DNA of 64,000 nucleotides, from contig JASXTE010000005.1 of the NCBI GenBank assembly GCA_030280995.1, positions 31,881,501 through 31,945,500 of the forward strand, read 5' to 3'. This stretch comes from Hemileia vastatrix (Eukaryota > Basidiomycota > Pucciniomycetes > Pucciniales > Zaghouaniaceae). Every line of letters begins with the position of its first letter. The first letter of the stretch is position 1. Of the stretch, positions 10,300 to 21,606 are shown one piece after another. A program made the translations under genes and the position numbers. The notes beneath the pieces are model-generated. The model was not told the DNA's origin and did not search any database. It saw nothing but the letters and a program-made list of their open reading frames with translations.

Positions 10300-11055
10300 T
10301 AATCGTTGACCCCTAAATAAATCTTTAATTGAGCTATGTAAACGTTTTTCATCTGAACCTTTGGATCCTTCATAAAACGTATTTGAAAATTCCTATTTCT
10401 CTTTATCCACCTTTTTATTTAAATTCTTTAATTCTCCAACATATACACCATTCCTTAATTTACTACTATCCCACACTACCAATCCATCTTCCTATACATA
10501 CACCACATCTTCTTCTACCTCCTTTCTACCGAATTTATCTACACCTTTTCCAACACCTTTATTAACATAAAAACTATTTTCCAGTTTATCCTCTTGGTGG
10601 AGGTCATCATTACCATAATCTAAACACAATAGTCCTGCCAGTTTAACCTCATGCGGGAGGTCTGTAAAAGAAGGAGATACTTGCAGTTTAACCTCTTGCT
10701 GGAGGACTGGAATAACATTTTCACATAAGTTATTTTTTTGTGTTTTACTTATACCAAGATTTTTAATTGGGTTTTGATAAGATTTTCGCAGTTTAACCTC
10801 TTGCTGGAGGTCCAAAAACATACCCTTCCAATTTTTATCCAACCTAATTTGACCCATTTTGCCTTTTTCACCATTTTTAAATTTAATAGAAAAACAGGGT
10901 AAATCCAATAAACATATAGAAAAGTTCAAAGCGTATTTGCACTCCAAAGTAATTGAGAATCCACTTGAATTATCTCCAAGTGAGCTGACCTATTGCAATC
11001 CAGGATCTCATCCTGAGGAGAGATTACAACATTTGAGTGATCAGCCCCTGCTACC
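10300..11055 (-). pseudogene. N1 Pol N-terminal region fused past an RT deletion
   Basis: The reading 10947-10492 joins the Pol N-terminal segment (SICLLDLPCFSIKFKNGEKG) directly to sequence that in N2 lies after RNase H (LHQEDKL, KGVGKGVDKFGRKE). RT and RNase H, about 2 kb in N2 (29573-31549), are absent. Both sides of the joint are copies of the hairpin motif: LQQEVKL at 10683-10705 and LPHEVKL at 10638-10660. A TAG at 10489 and a frame shift near 10380 separate it from the integrase. Frame relative to Gag is -1. Confidence 0.8.
10581..10810 (-). repeat. Coding hairpin motifs in N1 pol (4 copies)
   Basis: Copies are at 10581-10603 (loop CACCAA, peptide LHQEDKL), 10638-10660 (CCGCAT, LPHEVKL), 10683-10705 and 10788-10810 (CAGCAA, LQQEVKL). 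All have the CCTC/GAGG stem and all are in the same reading frame, so they appear in Pol as repeated L-x-x-E-[V/D]-K-L. They are spaced 22-95 bp apart within low-complexity, lysine-rich sequence. Confidence 0.85.
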
Positions 11056-13639
11056 CCAAAAAATGAGGGCTTTCATCCCTTTCCAACAAACATAATTCAC
11101 CAGAAGCCGTCCGTTTAATATGGCGCTTCTTGGTGCAAAAACAACACTGGCACAGAATAGAAATCCCTGGCCGTGTTTCCCACCCTTCATCTCCAGGAGG
11201 CGCTAACCGCATATGTAACCTCCGCATATCTTCACCAGTGATTTCCAAACTAATTCCCATGCCAGCTTGATACCCTATCCTGGCCTCAAAATCCATCAAA
11301 AAAGGACCACCAAGAACAGTTTTGACTGCTCCTTTGGCCACATAAAAGTGAACCTTACCAACAGATCCACCAATGCCTAACCTGACATGCTCAGCTGTAC
11401 CCATCAGCTCTGTTTCATGCCCTCCAATGCCTCTGAGGTTTCCCCCAGTTCCACTATTAATTGGCAAGCTTATACTCGTCGCTTGCTCCAATGAAATTAA
11501 ATTAATTTGAGACCCTTAATTGACCAAGGCCTTTACTTCTTTACCGTTAAGAGTTACCACCAGGTAACCCAGGGGAGCGGAAAAATGTGTATCTACATCT
11601 TCCCCAAACTTTTCAGCATTTTCACAAATATATTCCACCTCTCCAGTGGAAACCCGACGCCTCGTCAAATGCTTCTTTTGCTTTTCAGAAAGCGCCGGAC
11701 TAATCGTAAATAACTCCCCCAAAGATAAGGGAATCTGCAGTTGATTCACCCTATTCAAAACTGCGTCCATCGCATTAGCTTGACCAGAAACTACTGGCCG
11801 CTCATACTGGACCTTTGATTTAACAACCTTGGCCCTGGGTACCTCTTGAGGTCCAACCGAGCCATCTTCACTTTCTATAACCCTAACTCCGTCACCAGCT
11901 TCTTGCACTAATCTTGATCCATCGCTAGTCCTTCTTTCACCCTCCATTGGGATGGGACTGCTAAAACTTGGTCTGGGTAGAGACACCAACGGTACGTGCT
12001 CCTCAGAATCGGAATCATCCTCTGGCATAGGCTCACCATTTAAATCAAACTTGCCATAACTAGGGGGCCTCATATCAGCAATCCCCTTCTGCATTTCATA
12101 TAATTCGTCCTTAGAGTAAGGGTTCAATTTGTTGGCGGCAGTTTGAGCACTAGAATTTTTGTCCTTTGAGTAAGGGTTCACTTTGTTATTGGCCTTGCCA
12201 GGATTAGCCCTCAATTGTCTCTGAATGCTACTCTTCGCCTTAGTAGCAGCTGCTCTTCTAGAAGCATTAACATTGTATTTGCCAGCCATACAGCTACCCT
12301 CCACCTGGGCAACCGTTGCCAGCTCTAAGCCACCAAAAGAAGTAGAAAATGTGGCTTTACTGACCTCTTTCTCCTTGCCCTTGTCAGCTTTACCACCATT
12401 ACCATTACCATTTTTGCCACCCTTGGCATTAACATCTTCATCCGTCACCTCTTCAAATCTGTCTCTCCTTTCAGCCGTTAAACTTCTTCTGACCAAATCA
12501 GAAGGAGACTGTCCATCACTGGGTTTGATGAACAAACCATCAGGAAATTTATAAACTTTACCATCAAATAAAACTTGCCCAGCATCCATATCCTTATTAA
12601 GAGCAAAACAAACTGTTCCTCTGTGCCCTCTCCTATTACAATAGGAGCACACCTTTGGCTCATCATAGCCACCTCTATATCCATTACCACCATTCCCACC
12701 ATTTCTCCCATTTCCTGGGAAGCGGTTACCATTATTATTGCAATTATAATTTCGACGTTCATAACCTCTAGACTGATAAGAAGTCGACGTCGACGAAGAA
12801 GCGATTGGGGCCTTATTTACCTTCTGGGTTTCTTGAACAAATATTTTTAATTGTTTCGTTAAATCGGCCAAGTGATCGACCTTCTTATTATCTACATTGC
12901 CCTCAACTTTAGCAGCAGGTAATCCTATTTGAGCCTTCTTGGCCTCCTGGGCATTGACCATAATATTGTTGTTTTCGGCCAAAACTTCGCTAACCTTGCT
13001 TACATATTGAGTGCATGACTCTTGATATTTGTCCAACGCCAATAACTTTAGATGGGCTTGAATTTTGTCCTTGATAACCTCCAGAGCCGGCAGTTTCTGC
13101 TCACCATTAGGCAGTTCCTTCATCAAATCTTTTCTTGAAAGATCCTTCAAGACGTCCATACAAATATCCCTGCTGCATGCTGTCCAAAACAAATCTTTTG
13201 CTTGATTCTCATGCACTAACTCATCCACAAATATGAGATATTCCACCACTTCATCAAACTGAACACAGAGATTTTTGAATTCAGCCATAGAAGAAACTCT
13301 GCCTTTTGCTTGCCAGTCTCCAACAATTTTATTGAGGTCCATCATAGTAAACCTAACACCCCATCTATCAACCGTAGCTTTAGAAAGCTTAACCCAATCC
13401 TTGTCCTTGAATGCCTGCATAGCAATAACCTCTTTTTCCACCTCCCTATCACCAATAAAAAACCTCACTTGCTTCACCATATCCACATGAGAAGCACCAT
13501 CAACAGCAGCAGCAGCTTCATACCTGCTAATGAACCATTTAACCTCCTCCCCATCAAATCTTGGGCCATCCCAAGAAAAAATTCTAACTGAGTGAGTAAG
13601 AGGGTTAGAAGATCCAGAAGCAACAGCAGAAGAAGACAT
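11051..13639 (-). pseudogene. N1 Gag-protease
   Basis: It opens with MSSSAVASGSSNPL, and the 707-codon frame from 13639 ends at 11516. Gag capsid sequence (FSWDGPRFDGEEVKWFI) is followed by a glycine/asparagine-rich stretch and the nucleocapsid knuckle CSYCNRRGHRGTVC (C-X2-C-X4-H-X4-C). The protease active site is destroyed: where N2 has VDSGSQ, N1 reads VN, a stop, then GSQ. The remaining protease and the Gag tail with CQCCFC continue in the same frame to 11051. The end TTT TTG GGG TAG matches N2. It would give a Gag-like protein without protease. Confidence 0.92.
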
Positions 13640-13796
13640 CCCAACAAGTAATGAAAAGCATTAACAATCGATAAAATAACAAGCCTCTTGCAGGCCAATA
13701 ACAAAAATCCAATTAGAGTTCCAGAAAATAAGCCTCTTGCAGGCTAAGAACGTTCTTGATCCAAGTAAGTCTTTAAAGAAAGCTAGAGAAATCAAA
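13640..13796 (-). other. N1 5' leader
   Basis: The short untranslated leader between primer site and gag carries two copies of the hairpin GCCT-GCAAG-AGGC (complements of 13683-13695 and 13732-13744). N2 has both copies at the matching places (about 34586-34648). Confidence 0.65.
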
Positions 13797-13813
13797 CCCC
13801 ACGTTAGGCGCCA
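13797..13813 (-). promoter_or_regulatory. N1 primer-binding site
   Basis: On the minus strand TGGCGCCTAACGTGGGG lies 2 nt after the LTR end. It differs at one base from the tRNA-Lys(CUU) primer site TGGCGCCCAACGTGGGG known from retroviruses. The N2 site (34701-34717) differs at another single base. Confidence 0.75.
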
Positions 13814-13815
13814 AC

Positions 13816-14933
13816 TATGGTAAGGTAAACTCTTACAGTCGCCTTGCTGTAAGCAGAATCCGGAGGAGATATGTGGATTTAGCTGAAAACCCCGTCCTTC
13901 CAACAAAAATAACAAAATGGGTATTCTAAATCACTAAGCTAACCAGTCTACTTGGATCTGATTGATAAAAATAATGAAACTCTAAAATATTTTACGCTTA
14001 TTGAGATTTAAATAAAAGTGGCTGTTGAGAAAAGAAATACTGATAACAAAAATTAAGGTGTACCAGTGAAAGATCTGTAAAGATTGACTTTTATATTTTT
14101 ATTATAATTTGAGTTTTTATGAGACAGAAATAATCAAGTCCCAGCGATGAAGACCTTTCTAAAGATACCATGTATGAAGTGTGATTTAAATTGTTCAGTA
14201 GTATTTCTAAAATGTTATATATAAAATTAAAGTTATAAGGGTATTAAAAATTTATTTAATTTGTTGAGTAATAAAAAATAAGACCGTGGTGGTTAATGAT
14301 TAAGCTGTATGATGTATCCCCCCCCTCAATTTCGAGTTTGAGAGGCGCTTAAGTATTCCTAGTCACGTGCCTAAGTTTTCCCCTCCAGAGCTCTCCCAGA
14401 GTCAATCCGGAGCCCGTACGGAGTCCGTACGGAGTCGAAGCGGAGTCCATACAGAGTCCATCCAGACTTCTGGACTCAATTAGAACCTTAAAAACTATAA
14501 TAAAAAATCTAAAAAAATTACACATAATAGAGCTACTTCCCGTTTCTATTCCAATCTAATTTTCGTAGTCTGCGCAGCTCTAATTACCCTGTGAAAATTC
14601 ATCAAAGTTAAGTAATTTCTGAAAACGTAAATATTTCTATAAAATTTTAAAATTCATTTAAAAATATAAGAAAAATAGTAAAAATTCTGGGAAAATTTCC
14701 CAAGGTTCTTGAGTGACTCGACTTGATACTTATAAACTTTTCAGACTGTAAAAATAAGTTTTCTCCGTAAAATAAATTGTTTTGTGTAGGCATTTGCTCG
14801 TGACCAATTTCTTCATATTTAAAACTCAAATAAATTTAATAAAACCCTTTTATAAAATAATAACTCCAATCTTGCACACTGTAATAACTCCATTTACGTA
14901 CTTAGGTGCCATACTAAACTTTAGGCTACCACA
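13816..14933 (-). repeat. N1 5' LTR
   Basis: This 1118-bp copy matches the 3' LTR at 3706-4835 almost throughout, differing by scattered substitutions and by the number of GTACGGAGTC-type repeats (about 14415-14470). It is followed on the plus strand by TCGG (14934-14937), the target duplication, and then by the rest of the O leader. Confidence 0.93.
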
Positions 14934-14994
14934 TCGGTTGTCTGGTAAAGGGCTGAACCCTTGCGGATTTCATTGGTTTCTGGTGATGTTTGGG

Positions 14995-17465
14995 ATGTCT
15001 TCTCCATCTGGTGCTGGTGTTATTGCTGCTGCTGCTGATGGTGTCAGGCCTTCAGTAAGGATTCAAACTTGGGATGGGCCCAAGTTTGTTGGTGATGATG
15101 TAAAGTGATTTTTAGACAGATATAAGGCTTCTGCTGGAATTGATGGGGCTTTTTATTTAGATATTGTGAAGCAGGTAATCTTTTTCATTGGTGATAGGGA
15201 AGTTGAGAAGGAGATTACTGGTATGGAGGGTTATAAGACTAGGGATTGGAAAAGGCTTAGTAGGGAAATGGTGGACAGATGGGGAGTCAGATATTTAATG
15301 GTGGATTTAAATAAGGTTGTTAGAGAATGGCAAGAGCAGGGTGGAATAACTTCTTTGGTGAGTTATAGGAAATTTGTTGGTAGTTTTGAAACTGTGGTGA
15401 ATTATCTGGTGGAGGTAGAGGAATTGGCTCATGAAAATGCAGTCAAAGAATTATTTTGGTCTGCTTTTGGGAGGGATGTTAGGATGGATGTGTTAAAGGA
15501 GTTGTCAAGGAAGGGTTTGATGAAAACCTTACCTAATGGGGAGCAGAAGTTGCCTGCTATTAAGGTGGTTAAAGAATTGGTGGAGTCTCACCTCAGGCTT
15601 TTGGCTGTGGACAGTTATCAAGAAACCTGTACACAGTATGTCAGAAAAATTAATGAAGTTCTGGCTGATAATAACGATATTATGAAGAAGAATCAGGAGG
15701 CAAGAAAAGCTCAGTTGGGGAAACTGGTTCCTAAGGTGGATACGAATGTGGATAAGGAGATGGTGGATCAATTGGCTGACTTAACAAAGCAATTGAAAAT
15801 TTTTGTTCAAGAAACTCAGAAGGCCAGCAGGGTTTCAGCTTCTTATTCATTATCTGATTCAAGTAAAGTTTATGATAGGAGGAATGGTGGTACTGTTCAA
15901 GTTTGGATTTGTTCCTACCGTAACAGGAAGGGACATAAGTCTAATGATTGTTTGACTTTGAATAGGGATCAGGCTGCTGGTAGAGTAAAGTTTGATGGAA
16001 AGGTATTTAGGTTTCCTGATGGATCTTTTATCAAGCCCAGTGAAGGTCAGGCTCCTTTGGATTTGGTAAGGAGGAATAGTATGGGTGAAAGGAGAGCTAG
16101 GTTTGAGGAATTTCCTACTGAGGCTTCTTCTGGTACTGGAAATAATTCTGGAGATAAGGGGAAGGAGAAAGAGGTTAGTAAGGCTACTTTATCTACTTCA
16201 TATGGTAATTTGGAGTTAGGAAAGGTTTTTAAGGCGGATGGTGAGTGTATGGCTGGTGTATATGATGTGGAGGCTGCTAGGAGGGAAGCTGTTTCTAAAG
16301 CTAGAAGCAGTATTTCTAATCAGTTAAGGTCAAGAGGTGGAAAGGCGGATTTGAAGAATGCTGAATATCCCAAGAAGATTTATACGCCTGAAGAGATTTG
16401 TCAGATGCAGAAGGGGATAGCTGATATGGGTCCCCCTAGTTTTGGTGCTTTTGATCTTTATGGTGATCCTATGCCTTTGGATGATGGTTCAGATACAGAG
16501 GAGGATGTGCCTTTGGCATCTTTGCCTAGGCCAAGCTCTAGTGGGCCAATGGAGGGAGTTAGAACTACTGTTGATTGTTCTGGTTTGGTCTCTGTGGATG
16601 GAAAGGCTCATGGAGATAATTCTGATGTGGAGATGTGTGATGTTGTTGGTAATGCAGGACCTCAAGAGTCTTCTAGGGAAAAGGTTGCTAGGAGTAAGGC
16701 TCATTATGAGAGGTCAGTGGTTTTTGGTCAAGAGAATGCAATGGATGTTGTTTTGGGAAGGGTGAATCAGCTTCAGATTCCATTATCTTTGGGTGAATTT
16801 TTCACTATTAGTCCAGCCCTTGCTGAAAAGCAGAAGAAGCTTTGACTAGGAGAAGAGTGGCTACTGGTGAGGTGGAGTATATGTGTGAAAATGTGGAGAA
16901 GTTTGGTAATGAGGTGGAGACTAATTTTTCTGCTCCTTTGGGATATTTTGTGGTTTCTTTAAATGGCAAAGATGTGAAGGCATTGGTTGATTCAGGCTCA
17001 CAAATAAATTTAATTTCATTGGATCAAGCAACTAGTCTGAATTTGCCAATTAAAGCTGGTGTTGGAGGAAATCTCAGAGGGATTGGTGGGCATGCTACTG
17101 AGTTTTTTGATACAGCTGAGCATGTAAAGTTAGGTGTAGGTGGAGCTATTGGAAAAGTTCATTTTTATGTGGCTAGAGGAGCTGTGAAGACAGTTTTAGG
17201 AGGGCCATTTTTGATGGATTTTGAGGCCAAGATTGGTTATCAGTCTGGTGTTGGGATTAGTTTGGTGATTACTGGGTAGGATATGAGGCGGTTACATATG
17301 AGGTTGGCACCCCCAGGTGATGAAGGTTGGGAAACTAGGCCTGGTGTTTCTGCATCTTGTCAGTGTTGCACTTGCATTAGGAAGAGAAAAGATTTGAAGT
17401 CTTCTTCTGGTGTATTTGAGGATAGTGGTGATCATTTTGTTGGTGACCCTTCTTTTTTAGGGTAG
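14995..17465 (+). pseudogene. O Gag-protease
   Basis: The start MSSPSGAG follows the leader directly. Homology to N1 and N2 Gag runs end to end (VRIQTWDGPKFVGDDVK, FFIGDREVEKE). Three lesions are seen: a TGA at 15106-15108 where N1 and N2 have Trp, a one-base loss near 16842 that splits the frame just before TRRRVATGEVEY, and a TAG at 17277-17279. The zinc knuckle is also damaged (ICSYRNRKGHKSNDC, second Cys replaced by Arg). The protease active site VDSGSQ is intact. The tail CQCCTC and the ending FLG-stop are conserved, although the slip site is TTTTTTAGGG rather than TTTTTTGGGG. Confidence 0.92.
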
Positions 17466-20400
17466 AAAGGGCTGATCAGTCTAGTGCTGTAATCTCTCCT
17501 CAAGAAGAAATCCCGGATTGCAGTAGGTCAGCTCAAGTGGAGATATATCAAGTGGAATCTCATTTTTTTGTAGATAATATTACTTTATTATGTCAATTTT
17601 TGTCAAATTATTTGTCTGGTTTCAGTTTTTCTTCAAGTTTTTCTCACAAGTTTATTTCAAGTTCTGAAGATGTTTTAGGGAAAATTTTGTTGGAGCGGAA
17701 AATTTTTGGAGTGGGGGAAAATGGGTCTAAAAGTAAGTCCTCCCAATTGTGCACTGCTAGGGTTTCTTCTACACCTTTCAAAAATATTACCATGGCCACA
17801 CATGTGAGCATTGGGGACACCCCTGGTTGTTTTTTCTAGGAATAGCAAGAAACAATTTGACGAAAATCAAGAAAAAAATCTCATGATAAATGAAAATCAA
17901 CAAAAAAATTATTTATGTAAAGATATTGTCAATAGGGCTGAGCCTACTTGGCATGCTGGTAACCTCCTGAATTAGGATAGACTGCCAACTTTTCATACTT
18001 TTTAATATTCTTTTCTTATTTCTAAAAATAAAAATCAAATTAAAAATTGTCTGCATAATAAAAAACTAGATAACAATATTTTTAAAAATTCCAATAATTC
18101 TGTTTCTAAAAAATTTAATAATTATTTTTCAAAAAATAAAAATAAAAATAAAACTGTTAAAATTTCTTTATCTGATTCTAATAATTCTTTTTGTAAAAAG
18201 TCTGTTACTCTTAATTCTGATGAAGATGAAGATTCTGTTGATGAAAGGAGATCAATTCCTCAAGTACATGTGGAATTAGAAGCAGCAAAATATAAGAAGG
18301 TTGCTGTGAAAGTTAAACCAATCAATGAAGCGCTGACAACTGGATTGAATCCGCAGTTGAAGATACCACTTTTGTCAAGAGATCCATATGAAACTCCTTT
18401 AAGAAAGAATCGGCCTGAATTTTCAGAAACGTCAAGAACTAATTTTGATAGGATTGGTATTGTAAGTTTTGGGCCAGAGGGTTGGTTATCTGGTGAGGAG
18501 ATGAACTTGTTGTTGGATGTGATGGTGTTTAGGGAGAAGGCTATTGCATTTGTGGAAGAAGAGAGGGGTGTTTTAAAGCATTCTTATGGTGAACCTTACA
18601 AGATTCCAGTTGTTTGTCATGAACCTTGGCAACTCAAGCCAATTCTGATTCCTGCTTCTTTTAAAGATGATTATATTGATGTTTTTAGGGAAAGGATTAG
18701 GACTGGATTTATGAACAATCATCATCAAGTTATTCAAGTCCAGTTTTTTGTATCAAGAAGCCTAATGGAAAGCTTAGAGTGGTTCATGATCTTATGGAAT
18801 TGAATAGGGTGACTATAAAAGATGCTGGTATTCCTCCAAGTGCCGAGGAATTTGTTGATGCTTTTTCTGGAAGGGTATGTTATGGTTTGGGTGATATTAT
18901 GAAGGGCTATGATGAAAGAGAATTACATCCAGATTTAAGACCTCTGACAACTTTTGAAACACCTCTTGGACGGTTACAGCTGACTAGATTACCTTAAGGT
19001 GCTACTAATTCTGTTGCTGATTATCAAGCACAAATGGCTTGGATTCTTCAAGATAAAATTCCACAGTATGCTGGTATATTTATTGATGATGGTGGAATTA
19101 AAGGTCCTTCAACTGATTATGATAATGAAGTGTTGGAGGAGAATCCAGGTATTAGGAGGTTTATTTGGGAGTATGCAGTGACTTTGGAAAGGATGTTGTT
19201 TAGGGTTGAAGAAGCTGGTTTAACTATTTCGGGTTCTAAATTTTCTTGTTGTGTTCCAGCTTAAGAGATTCTTGGTCATGTGGTGTGAAGGGAAGGCCGA
19301 ATTATGTCAAAGAAGAAAGTCAACAAAATTCAATCTTGGCCGAGACCTAGAAACACTACTGAAGTTAGAGTATTTTGGGAGTATTTGATTATGTTAGTAT
19401 GTTTATTAGAAATTTCTCATTATTGGCTGCTCCATTGAGAAGATTAACTATGAAAAATGCTGATTGGGATTGGGATGAAGCTTGTGAAGAAGCTTTTTTT
19501 AAGTTGAAGAAGGTGGTTGGTGAAGATATTATTCTTCAAAAGTTGGATTATGGTGAAGGAGCTGGTAGGATTTATTTAGCTGTTGATTCTAGTCAGCTGG
19601 AGGCTGGTGCAGTGCATTCTCAGATGGATAAGGATGGTTATATTAGACCAGTTAGGTATGAATCTGTAGTTTTTACTGAGGTGGAATCAAGATATTCACA
19701 ACCAAAGTTGCAATTCTGTGGTGTGGCAAAAACTTTAAAGAAACTTCAAAATATATTATGGGTTCAACATTTTGAACTTCAAGTGGATGCTAAGTCTTTA
19801 ATTCAGATGATTAATTCATCTAGTATACCTAATACTCCAATGACAAGGTGTATAGCTTTTATTCAACATTTTTCATTCGATTTAGTGCACAGGCCTGGAA
19901 CATCTTTCACTATTCCTGATGGATTGTCAAGAAGACAACCTACAGTAGATGATTCCGATTCAGAAGAGTTTGATGAAGATATACCTATAATCAAGGCCAG
20001 TACCAAGGGTGCTGAGGACTTTCCATACCTCCCCCATGAGTTTAACTGGCTGGTTCTATTTTTGTTGAATTTGATGAAGTTGATGATCTAGTTGATCATG
20101 AGGTTTTTGTAGATGAGGATGGTGTGGTTGTTTAGGATAATTGGAAGTTGGTTAATGGTGTTTATGTTTGGGATCTGCAGGAGGATAGTGGTAGCATAGA
20201 AAAATGTTTGAATGAGGTGGATTATGTGAATTTAAGCAAACATCCAAATGCTCAGAGAATGATTGCTCATTCACAAGTGGGAGATATTGGGGACAAGGAG
20301 GTTCCTTTGGATGTTGTATTATTGGATTTTTCTGATGAAATTTGGAGCCAGACTGGGTTTTATTTTTTAATGGTGAAATATTTGTTGTCTCTGGGAAAAC

Positions 20401-21606
20401 CAAAAGAATTCGATGAAGCCAAATGGGTGGCTATCAAAAAGAAGTTACCTGGTTTTTTTTTTGTCTGGTAGAAGGTTGATGAAAAGAAGACATCTGAATC
20501 CTCAAGTTGTTGTATCTCAAAGAAAAGGTCAAGGATTGGTGATGAAATCTCTTCATGATGATTTAGGGCATAGGGGCTTTGGAGAAACTTATCAGCAGAT
20601 TGCTGATAGATTTTGGTGGCCTGGAATGAAGATGGATGTTAGATCTTAGGTTAAGTCATGTGAAGAATGTCAGAGAAGAAGTTATTTAAGGCCAAAAGAA
20701 CCTGGAAATTCTACTGAGGAAAATACTATCTTTGGACGGGTTAGTTTGGATGTTTTTAAGGTAAATATAAGTACTTGATTGTGGCAAGGGATGATATGTT
20801 TGTTTGGGTTGAGGCTTTCCCTCTTATTAGTTTATCTGCTAAAAATGTAGCAAAATTTTTGATGAAGGAATGGGTGTGTAGGTATGGTGTTATGAAGTTG
20901 GTAACTGTTGATGGCGGCTCCGAGTTTGGTGCAGACTTCAAGGAAGCTGTTTCAAAAATTGGCTCAAAGATTAGGGTGGCGACCCCATATTATCCTGAAG
21001 CAGAAGGAATGGTTGAAAGGGGGCATCAATTTATTAAGGATGCTTTGGTTAAAATGTGTGGAAAAGTGCTGAAAAGTGGAGGCATTATTTACCCCTTGTT
21101 TTATTTGCTGACAGGATTACCACCAAGAGGACAACTGGTTATTCTCCTTATGAATTAGTTTTTGGTCAGAAAGCTGTTTTACTGGTTGATCTTGAAGCTG
21201 AATCTTATCTTGGTGTTGATTGGGATGTAGTCAAAACTACTGAAGATTTGCTCTGTGCTAGAATGCAACAGTTAGAAAAGAAGGAGGAATATTTGGAGAA
21301 GGCATATGATAGGATGATCAAGATCAGGGATCAGTCTGTCAGGTATTGGGATCAAAGGTTGGCTCATAGACTCAGAAAGCCTTTGAAGCCTGGTGATATG
21401 GTGTTGGTGTATAAAAGGAGTTTGAAAAGTAAGTGGGGGAAAATTTTTGCTGATAGATGGAATGGACAATATAGGATTAGAGAACAGGTTTCTGGCGGTT
21501 CATATGTTTTGGAAGAACTATTTGGTTTTGTCTTAAAGAAGAGGGTAGCTGCTGATCAAGTGAAGAAGTTTTACCTTAGGGGCACAAAGAGTGCTGAAGT
21601 TTGACT
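17462..21606 (+). pseudogene. O Pol (RT, RNase H, integrase)
   Basis: Pol lies in the -1 frame after Gag, opening with a conserved VISPQEEIPDCSRSA stretch. Order: N-terminal region to about 18700; RT with YGLGDIMKGYDERELH (first catalytic Asp) and the active-site box GIFIDDGG near 19072-19095; RNase H (IYLAVDSSQ, PKLQFCGVAK, DGLSRR) to about 19960; HHCC integrase zinc domain (HDDLGHRG, CEECQRR) near 20550-20690; core with VTVDGGSEF and PEAEGMVERGH; C-terminal domain (DRWNGQYRIREQ) ending about 21600. Stops and frame shifts occur near 18740, 18995, 19262, 19287, 19370, 20060, 20134, 20647, 20760 and 21070, so this copy is dead. The RT box is F-I-D-D, not Y-L-D-D as in Q. Confidence 0.9.

Larger units (their letters stand above)
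3706..14933 (-). mobile_element. Element N1, gypsy element with antisense genes, RT deleted
   Basis: N1 is a minus-strand insertion in the O leader, flanked by TCGG at 3702-3705 and 14934-14937. In its sense direction it has 5' LTR (14933-13816), primer site, gag-protease (13639-11051), a shortened pol (about 11050-8923), a long 3' non-coding region, a polypurine tract (complement of 4836-4846) and 3' LTR (4835-3706). The 3' region carries two genes in the opposite direction, at 4959-5651 and 6794-7806. Relative to N2 it lacks RT and RNase H, so it could only have moved with help. Confidence 0.92.

Noticed and set aside
12225..12850. Plus-strand ORFs over N1 gag (12225-12554, 12575-12850)
   Set aside because: They are opposite-strand shadows of the N1 gag frame; the same happens over N2 gag at 33129-33754.
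15106..15108. RIP (repeat-induced point mutation) as cause of TGG to TGA stops
   Set aside because: Several Trp codons became stops in O, N2 and M, but other lesions are transversions and indels and the context is not mainly CpA/TpG. A dinucleotide count would be needed.
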